Notes under the pieces: generated by a model
Database searches by the model: none
The model's input: only the letters and a program-made list of their open reading frames with translations
Told to the model about the DNA's origin: nothing
Assembly: GCA_964503775.1 (NCBI GenBank)
Contig: CAZDBS010000008.1
Span: 1 to 27,715 of the forward strand
Origin: CAZDBS01 sp964503775
Lineage (GTDB): Bacteria > Patescibacteriota > Saccharimonadia > Saccharimonadales > CAZDBS01
DNA length: 27,715 bases
Direction of reading: 5' to 3'
In this document: piece by piece, positions 8,072 through 14,191 of the stretch
Numbering within the stretch: the first letter of the stretch is position 1
Layout of the letters: every line of letters begins with the position of its first letter
Translations under genes and position numbers: made by a program

Positions 8072-9154
8072 ATGAGTCTATCTATCGGCATCGTCGGACT
8101 ACCCAACGTCGGTAAGTCAACGCTGTTCAATGCCCTGACCAATAACAATATCTTAGCGGCGAACTATCCGTTTGCGACGATTGAGCCAAATACTGGAATC
8201 GTAGCCATTCCTGATCCCCGCTTACAGAAACTGAGTGAGTTATACAACGGCGCTCCGATCAAACCAGCAACCGTCACCTTCGTCGACATCGCCGGACTCG
8301 TAGCTGGAGCCAGTAAAGGCGAAGGACTCGGTAACCAATTCCTCGCCAACATTCGTGAGTGCGCTGCTATTTGTCATGTCGTCCGCGCATTCGAGGATCC
8401 CGACGTCCAGCATGTTAATACCGATCATAGTCCCCAGAAAGACATCGACGTCATCAACACGGAGCTGGCTATCGCCGACTTGCAAACTCTAGAGAAACGT
8501 TTACCCAAACTTGAAAAAGAAGCCCGTGCCAATCCCAAGCTTCTGCCTATGCTACAGCTGTACGAAAAAGCCAAAGCTCTTCTTGATTCAGGCAAGCCTA
8601 TTTCAAGTGATGACGAACTCAGATCAGAGATCTCTGAGTTTCACGACCTCCAACTTCTAACCGCCAAGCCAGTTATCTACCTCTTCAATGTCGATGAAAG
8701 TACACTCACAGATCAAGCCAAAAGGTCTGCGCTTAGTGATATAGTCGCCCCTGCTACGGCTATCTTCGTCTGTGCCAAGCTCGAAAGTGAACTCCGCGGA
8801 CTCGACGAAACAGACGCCAAAGAATTACTAGCATCATACGGCGTAGAAGAATCGGGCCTCGTACAGCTGACTCATGCCGCCTATGCCACACTTGGCCTCC
8901 AGAGCTACCTGACGGCTGGAGAAAAAGAAGTCCGGGCTTGGACCATCTCCCAAGGCGCTACCGCCCCGCAGGCTGCCGGGGTCATCCATGGGGACTTCGA
9001 ACGAGGCTTCATCGCCGCTGAAGTCGTCGATTATAAAGACCTTATCGACTTAGGTTCACTATCTGCTGCCAAAGCTGCCGGAAAAGTTCGCACCGAGGGC
9101 AAAACCTACGTCATGCAACCTGACGATGTCGTCGAGTTTCGATTCAACGTTTAA
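8072..9154 (+). CDS. ychF: Ribosome-associated ATPase YchF (OLA1 family)
   Basis: 360 residues, the family's usual length. It is an Obg-family P-loop NTPase that prefers ATP, binds ribosomes and affects redox-stress responses. The N-terminal GIVGLPNVGKSTLFNALT (6-23) is the G1 loop, NYPFATIEPN (31-40) the switch region and DIAGLVAGASKGEGLGN the G3 region. The C-terminal TGS domain runs from about 275 to the end (YLTAGEKEVRAW ... DDVVEFRFNV). It is one of only two plus-strand genes here. Its last 11 bases overlap the 3' end of tlyA on the other strand. Confidence 0.97.
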   Translation: MSLSIGIVGLPNVGKSTLFNALTNNNILAANYPFATIEPNTGIVAIPDPRLQKLSELYNGAPIKPATVTFVDIAGLVAGASKGEGLGNQFLANIRECAAICHVVRAFEDPDVQHVNTDHSPQKDIDVINTELAIADLQTLEKRLPKLEKEARANPKLLPMLQLYEKAKALLDSGKPISSDDELRSEISEFHDLQLLTAKPVIYLFNVDESTLTDQAKRSALSDIVAPATAIFVCAKLESELRGLDETDAKELLASYGVEESGLVQLTHAAYATLGLQSYLTAGEKEVRAWTISQGATAPQAAGVIHGDFERGFIAAEVVDYKDLIDLGSLSAAKAAGKVRTEGKTYVMQPDDVVEFRFNV

Positions 9155-9863
9155 CGATTGACAAAAGGTAGAACCGCTCACGATTGCCTTTTTCGCCTGC
9201 GACTTCTGAATCAGCTTTGGACTGAATAACAAAATATTTCTTCATGAATGTTTCCAGGTGATCTAATACTTGGCGACGTAAGTTGTCATTCTTTATCACT
9301 CCCTTGTGCTTGAAGCTCGGTCCAGCTTCAAACTGCGGCTTTGCCATCGCGACTACATACGTTTGTTTACCGCTGATTGCAGCCACATGGGGCAAAATCT
9401 CGCGCAACGAGATGAACGACACATCGATCAGTATAAAATCCGGAATATCAGTTGGCTGAAAGTTACGGATATCAGTTTGTTCATGCAATTCTATCTGAGG
9501 ATTGTTTTGTAGGGTAGGATGAAGCTGATTCGTCCCGACCTCAACTGCGATGACTTTTTTGGCGCCATGCCTCAGAGCATAGTCGGTAAACCCACCAGTC
9601 GACGAACCGACGTCGAGTACGATTTTGTCTGCAAAATCTAGCTTCAAAGCTTGTGCGACGCTCGCCAACTTCTGACCAGCCCTCGAGACATATTGCTCTG
9701 CCACTTCGACAGAAATCGTATCACTCTCTGAGACTTGGTGGCCTGTCTTGGTGATAACTTTCCCATTCACCACTACTTTTCCCATACGAATATACGACTC
9801 AGCTTGTGAGCGACTAGATACCAAATGGCGACTGAAAAGTTCCTGGTCCAGTCGTTTTTTCAT
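9144..9863 (-). CDS. tlyA: TlyA-family rRNA 2'-O-methyltransferase
   Basis: 239 residues. An N-terminal S4 RNA-binding domain (about 3-60, RLDQELFSRHL...) is followed by an FtsJ-like Rossmann methyltransferase. The SAM loop is LDVGSSTGGFTDYAL (about 83-97). The K-D-K-E catalytic tetrad of 2'-O-methyltransferases is present: K in SRAGQKL, D in LIDVSFISL, K in AMAKPQFEAG, E in NRERFYLL. In other bacteria TlyA methylates 16S and/or 23S rRNA and was first described as a haemolysin. It starts 2 bases after the efp stop and is the last gene of the rpsF operon. It converges on ychF with an 11-bp overlap, so no terminator fits between them. Confidence 0.93.
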   Translation of the reverse strand: MKKRLDQELFSRHLVSSRSQAESYIRMGKVVVNGKVITKTGHQVSESDTISVEVAEQYVSRAGQKLASVAQALKLDFADKIVLDVGSSTGGFTDYALRHGAKKVIAVEVGTNQLHPTLQNNPQIELHEQTDIRNFQPTDIPDFILIDVSFISLREILPHVAAISGKQTYVVAMAKPQFEAGPSFKHKGVIKNDNLRRQVLDHLETFMKKYFVIQSKADSEVAGEKGNRERFYLLSIVKR

Positions 9864-9865
9864 AA

Positions 9866-10432
9866 CTAATCTTTCTTACGTTCTCGGTATGCACCGGTAG
9901 TCGTATCAACAGAGATGATGTCGCCTTGTTTGATAAAGGCTGGGACTTTGATTTTGATGCCCGTTTCGAGTGTCGCGTCTTTCTGGATAGCACCACTGGT
10001 ATCGCCTTTGACAGCATCTTCGGTGTAGGTCACTTTCAGAAATACGTTTTTTGGCAATTCGATGTTGATCACTCGTCCGTCAAACAGTTGCGCCTGGACC
10101 GTGTCGCCCTCTTTCATATACTGTGCGCCATCACCAACGATATCAGTACTGACTTCTGATTGGTCATACGTGACCTGGTCCATGAAATAGAACGTCGAGC
10201 CGTCGTTGTAGAGATATTGGACGTTCTTGGTGCTAACATCAGCACGATCAAGCTGCTCGTTGCCCTTGAACGTCTTGTCTAGTACCCTGCCGTCGAGCAA
10301 ACTGCGAATACGGACGTTCACAATCGAGCCACCACGCCCCATGACTTTCTGGGAGTAGTCGATGACTTTGTACGGTACGCTCTCGAACTGGAAAATCGTA
10401 CCTTTTTTGAGATCAGTAATTGCTAACGCCAT
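9866..10432 (-). CDS. efp: Elongation factor P
   Basis: 188 residues with the three OB-like domains of EF-P. It relieves ribosome stalling at polyproline by entering between the P and E sites. The domain I tip loop, usually P-G-K-G in Lys-type EF-P, reads V-M-G-R-G-G, with Arg at position 33. Domain III ends in the conserved GDIISVDTTTGAYRER. It lies between rpsR (9 bp upstream) and tlyA (2 bp downstream), with no clear Shine-Dalgarno, so it probably relies on translation from rpsR. A tip Arg can be rhamnosylated by EarP in some bacteria; whether this organism modifies it cannot be told here. Confidence 0.95.
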   Translation of the reverse strand: MALAITDLKKGTIFQFESVPYKVIDYSQKVMGRGGSIVNVRIRSLLDGRVLDKTFKGNEQLDRADVSTKNVQYLYNDGSTFYFMDQVTYDQSEVSTDIVGDGAQYMKEGDTVQAQLFDGRVINIELPKNVFLKVTYTEDAVKGDTSGAIQKDATLETGIKIKVPAFIKQGDIISVDTTTGAYRERKKD

Positions 10433-10441
10433 CGTAGAGTC

Positions 10442-10645
10442 TTAGTTAGCTACGAATGGTAATAGTGCGATATGTCGAGCTCGTTTGACAGCAGTACTGA
10501 GCGAACGCTGTTGACTAGCTGATAAGCCGGTTCGCTTGCGTGTCTCAATCTGTCCATAGATATTTACAAACCGCTGCAAGGTTTTGAAATCCTTGTAGTC
10601 AAATACGATATCTCGATCGTCTTTCTTTCTATAAATCTTAGCCAT
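10442..10645 (-). CDS. rpsR: 30S ribosomal protein S18
   Basis: 67 residues, slightly shorter than usual S18 because of a short N-terminus. The core is typical: DYKDFKTLQRFVNIYGQI, then RKRTGLSASQQRSLSTAVKRARHIALLPF. S18 pairs with S6 on the 30S platform. The order rpsF-ssb-rpsR is the conserved bacterial arrangement. AAAGGAG lies nine bases before the ATG. The 97-bp spacer from ssb holds an unusual heptamer repeat (10674-10730). Confidence 0.97.
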   Translation of the reverse strand: MAKIYRKKDDRDIVFDYKDFKTLQRFVNIYGQIETRKRTGLSASQQRSLSTAVKRARHIALLPFVAN

Positions 10646-10673
10646 ATGGCTTAACTCCTTTATCGTTAAGAAA

Positions 10674-10730
10674 TTCTAATTTCTAAAATCTAAGTTCTAA
10701 ACATTTAGGATTTAGGGCTTAGTATTTAGA
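10674..10730. repeat. Inverted heptamer repeat (4 + 4 units)
   Basis: On the plus strand four 7-base units (TTCTAAT, TTCTAAA, ATCTAAG, TTCTAAA) are followed, after one base, by four 7-base units in reverse sense (ATTTAGG, ATTTAGG, GCTTAGT, ATTTAGA). The CTAA cores of the left arm pair in register with the TTAG cores of the right arm, giving an imperfect dyad of about 28 bases per arm. It lies between the ssb stop and the rpsR RBS, inside the operon mRNA. It is not a CRISPR: units are too short and there are no spacers. Confidence 0.8.
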
Positions 10731-10742
10731 GTTTTGACATTC

Positions 10743-11222
10743 CTAGAAAGGAATGTCAGAGAGGTCGATGGGAGCGTCGGCATCGATATCTTCGATGTCG
10801 ACATCCTCATCCTTTGCAGCTTTCTTCTTGGCTGCTGGCTTACTGGGGGTTGAACTGTCGTCTTCGCTCGGAGCACTTCCACCGCCACCCTGCCCACTAC
10901 CGATGAAGTTGAAATCTTCAACGTTCACTTCGACTTTACTACGCTTCTGCCCATCTTGTTCCCATGAACGACTTTGCAGTCGTCCGGTTATGAGAAGTGG
11001 TCTACCCTTCTGGGTATATTGGGCGATGATCTCGCCGGCCTTACCCCAAGCCGTACAGTCGATGAAATCTACGGCTTCTTGGGTTTGTCCGTTAGCATCT
11101 TTCCAACTGCGGTTAATCGCAAGGCTGAAACTACAGACATTTGCGCCATTCGGCGTCGTACGCAACTCTGGGTCTCGTGTGAGATTTCCCATCAAGATTA
11201 CTTTGTTAAAACCTTTTGCCAT
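10743..11222 (-). CDS. ssb: Single-stranded DNA-binding protein
   Basis: 159 residues. It coats ssDNA during replication and repair. The OB fold begins MAKGFNKVILMGNLTRDPEL and runs to about 110. A Gly/Ser/acidic linker follows, and the C-terminal tip IDLSDIPF matches the DDDIPF peptide that recruits partner proteins. The ATG at 11222 was chosen over an in-frame upstream start (11309), because the longer version would overlap rpsF and add 29 basic residues not found in SSB. AAGGAAGGGG precedes the chosen ATG. Confidence 0.95.
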   Translation of the reverse strand: MAKGFNKVILMGNLTRDPELRTTPNGANVCSFSLAINRSWKDANGQTQEAVDFIDCTAWGKAGEIIAQYTQKGRPLLITGRLQSRSWEQDGQKRSKVEVNVEDFNFIGSGQGGGGSAPSEDDSSTPSKPAAKKKAAKDEDVDIEDIDADAPIDLSDIPF

Positions 11223-11247
11223 TGCCCTTGTCCCCTTCCTTATACCC

Positions 11248-11643
11248 TTATTCTTCGTCCTCAGTTGTCTCTTTATCACTAGTTGGCTCTTCGTCAGACT
11301 GCCCCTCACCCTCCGCCTCAGCTGCTTCGCGAGCTGCTAAGGCTTCTTTGATCTTGGGATCAGGCTTGACGATCAGAAAACGGACAATTTCATCCGTGAT
11401 ATTGAGCATCGACTCTAACTTGCCCACGTTTTCGGCAGGCAGTTCTATGGTGTAGATAACGTATACAGCATGATCTTGCTTCTTGATAGGGTAAGCAAGT
11501 TTGCGTTTGCCCCAATTATCGACATTAGTGATCGATCCACCGTTGTCGACGAAGATCTTTTCCACTTTCTTCAGTGGCTTATCTAAGTCTATCTCTAGAT
11601 CTGGATGATAGAGGACTGCTACCTCGTATTCCTTTTTCTCCAC
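11248..11643 (-). CDS. rpsF: 30S ribosomal protein S6
   Basis: 131 residues from a GTG start. The ferredoxin-like S6 fold is seen in YEVAVLYHPDLEID (early), DNWGKRKLAYPIKKQDHAVYVIY and DEIVRFLIVKPD. A long acidic tail (Glu/Asp/Ser-rich, about the last 35 residues) resembles the charged S6 tail of other species. GTG 11643 is preferred over ATG 11682 because AAAGGAG (11649-11655) lies exactly five bases before it, and the extra 13 residues would not align with S6. It is the first gene of rpsF-ssb-rpsR-efp-tlyA. Confidence 0.93.
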   Translation of the reverse strand: MEKKEYEVAVLYHPDLEIDLDKPLKKVEKIFVDNGGSITNVDNWGKRKLAYPIKKQDHAVYVIYTIELPAENVGKLESMLNITDEIVRFLIVKPDPKIKEALAAREAAEAEGEGQSDEEPTSDKETTEDEE

Positions 11644-11648
11644 GTATA

Positions 11649-11655
11649 CTCCTTT
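11649..11655 (-). promoter_or_regulatory. Shine-Dalgarno that fixes the rpsF GTG start
   Basis: AAAGGAG on the minus strand, five bases before GTG 11643. The upstream ATG at 11682 has no such site and lies inside a hairpin. Confidence 0.8.
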
Positions 11656-11661
11656 GGTTAT

Positions 11662-11685
11662 AGCCTGCACTGTTTCATGCAAGCT
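11662..11685 (-). promoter_or_regulatory. rpsF leader hairpin
   Basis: AGCTTGCA and TGCAGGCT form an 8-bp stem (one G-U pair) around an 8-base loop, TGAAACAG, six bases upstream of the Shine-Dalgarno in the about 53-nt rpsF leader. In many bacteria the S6:S18 complex binds a structure in the rpsF leader to repress its own operon. I do not see the CCG loop of the described motif, so autoregulation by the same rule is uncertain. Confidence 0.5.
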
Positions 11686-11702
11686 GAGTTAATAACGAGA
11701 GT

Positions 11703-11731
11703 ATTATACATTCACCTCTGTTTTTTGTCAA
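11703..11731 (-). promoter_or_regulatory. rpsF operon promoter, perfect consensus
   Basis: TTGACA (11726-11731), a 17-base spacer and TATAAT (11703-11708) on the minus strand, a perfect sigma-70 consensus. The -35 box contains the TGA stop codon of ftsK. The transcription start is expected near 11696, giving a leader of about 53 nt before GTG 11643. Confidence 0.85.
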
Positions 11732-13947
11732 AAATCATCGATATCTGAACTATCCGTCATCGGGGCGCCAGACGGGCTTCGATTGAACACATCATCAAGA
11801 CTAGAGACGAGGACCTCACGAGGACGAGCGCCATCGGCTGGTCCAACGATTCCCTGCTCTTCCATCGTTTCGATTAATCTAGCGGCCCTGGAATAACCGA
11901 CACGCAGACGACGCTGCAACAAACTAGTACTTGCCTTGCCGCCTTCGATCACCACTCTAACTGCATCCTTGTACATATCGTCGTCAGCACCTGAATCATG
12001 ATCAACTACCAAACCACCGCGTCCATTAAGCTGAACCGGTTGAGCAGTAATCTCCGGATCATACTGAGGCGGTCGCTGATCACGCAGGAAGTCGCAGACG
12101 CGCTTGGTTTCGTCGTCCAGTATCAGAGCACCTTGTATACGTTTTGGTTTCGGCATATCCGCCGTCTGATACAACATATCACCCATGCCCAGGAGTTTCT
12201 CGGCACCGATATGGTCAATGATCGTTCGAGAATCAACTTGGCTCGATACTGTAAACGCAATGCGAGCCGGTATATTGGCTTTGATAAGCCCAGTGATAAC
12301 ATCGACACTAGGTCGCTGAGTAGCAAGCACTAGGTGGATACCAACTGCTCGCGCCTTCTGGGCAATACGAACGACAAGCGCCTCAACGTCGCGGGCGGCT
12401 AACATCATGAGATCCGCCATCTCATCGATGACGATGACTATATACGGCATCCGATCATCAGCCTTGATCTTGTTGTACTCTTCGATATTACGCTTACCCT
12501 GCTCGGCAAGTTCTGTGTAGCGACGCTCCATCTCAGCAACTGCCCATTTGAGGGCCGAGATACATTTTTCAGGCTCTGTGATGACCGGCGCCAGAAGGTG
12601 CGGAATATCGGCATACGGTGCCATCTCGACTTGCTTCGGGTCGACCAGGATAAGTTTCAGATCGCTCGGACTATTGCGATAGAGCAAGCTGGTCAGCAAG
12701 GCATTGATCATAACAGATTTACCAGAACCGGTTTGTCCGGCGATCAGAGCGTGAGGCATTTTCTCCAGATCACCTAGTATCGGCTTACCGGCAATGTCCC
12801 GCCCAACAGCCACAGTCAACGGACTGGAGGCTGCTTTCCATTCAGGGGATTGCATAACACCAGCTAGGCGAACGGTCGCGGATTTGTAGTTCGGAACCTC
12901 TATACCGACAGCCCGCTGACCGGGGATTGGAGCTTCGATACGAATCGAGTGCGCAGCGAGACTGAGTGCGAGGTTATTGTCGAGAGCTACAATCTTACTC
13001 AGTTTGACATTACTCGGTGGCGACAAAGTGTACTGCGTGACGCGAGGGCCAATATTAGCGCCCATCATTTCCACATCCATATTGAAGTTGCGAAATGTTT
13101 CTTCAATTATCCGGGCATTGCCATTGACGTCACCGGCGTCGGCTTTATCCTGTTTTTGATTGAGGAGGTCAACTCCTGGAGATTTCCAATCTGGATCGTT
13201 GGTCGTTGTCAGAGCTTCATGCTGCTCGGCGGCAGTCAGTTTCTGAGCCGTATTTTTAAGACTGTTCGCATGAGCCTGCTTACTGTGCTCAACTGGTACT
13301 CCCTCATTGAGTTGGAAGTTATGATTGGGACTACCAATGCGATCTTTGAGAGCTCGAAGGTCAGTCACGAAGCCTTTGTGCTTACCGTTATCCTCGGTCT
13401 CTTCCTCCTCGTCGCGCTCTTCCCGTTTGAACATCTCAATCAATCTGAGTAGTACTTTGGGTGAGATTCCGAGTGTATAGAATGCAGCAAATAGCATGAC
13501 CCCAAACAACAGCGCAATAGCAAGTGGTTTCGAGAGAAGACCAATGATCGAGCTGCCCACCAAACCACCAATAGCGCCTCCCTTGTCTCCGGTCCATATC
13601 TGTGAGCCAATATCCTGGGTTGCAGTAGTTAGGAACACGATGCCCGACCCGGCTCCTGACATAGCGGTAGCACTCAAGATTCTGGCAAATGGCAATTTAT
13701 GGTTGTCGTCTCTAAATTTGTAAAAACCCAGGTACATCAGCGCAAAGGGCACTAGATAAGCAGCTCGTCCGAACGTTGCATAAGCTCCTTTGAAGAGGTT
13801 AATCGGCAGTGGGCCTCCGGTGTCAAAACCACCCACCAACATAAACCCGCCGAGGAAAATAATCACCGCTGCAATTGACAGCTGGACAAATGGCGAGGTC
13901 TCTTTGACTTGAGCACTACCCTTCTTTTTGCGTCTTTTCTTGGCCAT
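11728..13947 (-). CDS. ftsK: DNA translocase FtsK/SpoIIIE
   Basis: 739 residues from ATG 13947. It is a septum-located DNA pump that clears chromosomal DNA and aids dimer resolution. After a Lys/Arg-rich N-terminus (AKKRRKKKG) there are about four transmembrane helices in the first 180 residues, then a linker, the alpha domain, the motor with Walker A GQTGSGKS and Walker B YIVIVIDEMADLMM, and a C-terminal gamma winged helix (RRLRVGYSRAARLIETMEEQGIVG). The upstream start at 14004 was rejected because it lies before the predicted transcription start (about 14000). The stop codon lies within the rpsF promoter. Confidence 0.95.
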   Translation of the reverse strand: MAKKRRKKKGSAQVKETSPFVQLSIAAVIIFLGGFMLVGGFDTGGPLPINLFKGAYATFGRAAYLVPFALMYLGFYKFRDDNHKLPFARILSATAMSGAGSGIVFLTTATQDIGSQIWTGDKGGAIGGLVGSSIIGLLSKPLAIALLFGVMLFAAFYTLGISPKVLLRLIEMFKREERDEEEETEDNGKHKGFVTDLRALKDRIGSPNHNFQLNEGVPVEHSKQAHANSLKNTAQKLTAAEQHEALTTTNDPDWKSPGVDLLNQKQDKADAGDVNGNARIIEETFRNFNMDVEMMGANIGPRVTQYTLSPPSNVKLSKIVALDNNLALSLAAHSIRIEAPIPGQRAVGIEVPNYKSATVRLAGVMQSPEWKAASSPLTVAVGRDIAGKPILGDLEKMPHALIAGQTGSGKSVMINALLTSLLYRNSPSDLKLILVDPKQVEMAPYADIPHLLAPVITEPEKCISALKWAVAEMERRYTELAEQGKRNIEEYNKIKADDRMPYIVIVIDEMADLMMLAARDVEALVVRIAQKARAVGIHLVLATQRPSVDVITGLIKANIPARIAFTVSSQVDSRTIIDHIGAEKLLGMGDMLYQTADMPKPKRIQGALILDDETKRVCDFLRDQRPPQYDPEITAQPVQLNGRGGLVVDHDSGADDDMYKDAVRVVIEGGKASTSLLQRRLRVGYSRAARLIETMEEQGIVGPADGARPREVLVSSLDDVFNRSPSGAPMTDSSDIDDF

Positions 13948-14006
13948 AATCTTCGATAAGTATAGCACTGGGCTATACATTCTATTGTTAGGTAATAAAC
14001 ACAAAC

Positions 14007-14035
14007 ATTATAAATTAATGTTGTAAGTTTGTCAA
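14007..14035 (-). promoter_or_regulatory. ftsK promoter, perfect consensus
   Basis: TTGACA (14030-14035), a 17-base spacer and TATAAT (14007-14012) on the minus strand. Transcription should start near 14000, leaving about 53 nt before ATG 13947. Confidence 0.85.
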
Positions 14036-14050
14036 TATACTAGGTTTGTT

Positions 14051-14191
14051 CCAGGTCGTCAGACTTTAGGCCAGTTTCGATTTGAACAGGAGGAACGGAA
14101 TGAAACGTACATATTAGTACGTAGAATGAGTACCGGACTGTACAAATTGGAAATGACCAAAGAAGGCAGGCTGGCTGGTGTGATGACCTGG
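14051..14191 (+). ncRNA. Candidate structured RNA, about 141 nt
   Basis: A long imperfect hairpin fills the rnj-ftsK gap. Helix 1 is 14051-14061 with 14181-14191 (11 bp). Helix 2 is 14069-14074 with 14171-14176 (6 bp). Helix 3 is 14075-14084 with 14143-14153 (10 bp, one bulged G). Inside are ACGTAC/GTACGT (14105-14122) and GTAC/GTAC (14130-14143). Each of the three outer helices has one position that is G-U if the plus strand is the RNA but A-C mismatched on the minus strand, favouring plus-strand transcription. TATACT at 14036-14041 would start RNA near 14049, at the base of helix 1; no good -35 is seen. On the minus strand the element begins right after the rnj stop, so an rnj 3' structure is the alternative. 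No known RNA family recognised. Confidence 0.5.

Noticed and set aside
10674..10730. CRISPR-like array
   Set aside because: Units are 7 bases with no spacers and are arranged as an inverted, not direct, series.
10753..11340. 195-codon plus-strand ORF opposite ssb and rpsF
   Set aside because: Entirely antisense to well-identified genes, with low-complexity Ser/Leu/Pro composition; a shadow frame.
11644..11682. Upstream ATG start for rpsF
   Set aside because: No Shine-Dalgarno, lies in a leader hairpin, and adds residues not found in S6; GTG 11643 has a well-placed AAAGGAG.
12949..13452. 167-codon plus-strand ORF opposite ftsK
   Set aside because: Antisense to the ftsK linker and motor; no RBS and no recognisable family.
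14177..14191. Hammerhead ribozyme core (TGATGA)
   Set aside because: The preceding base is G rather than C and no CGAAA partner strand is present.
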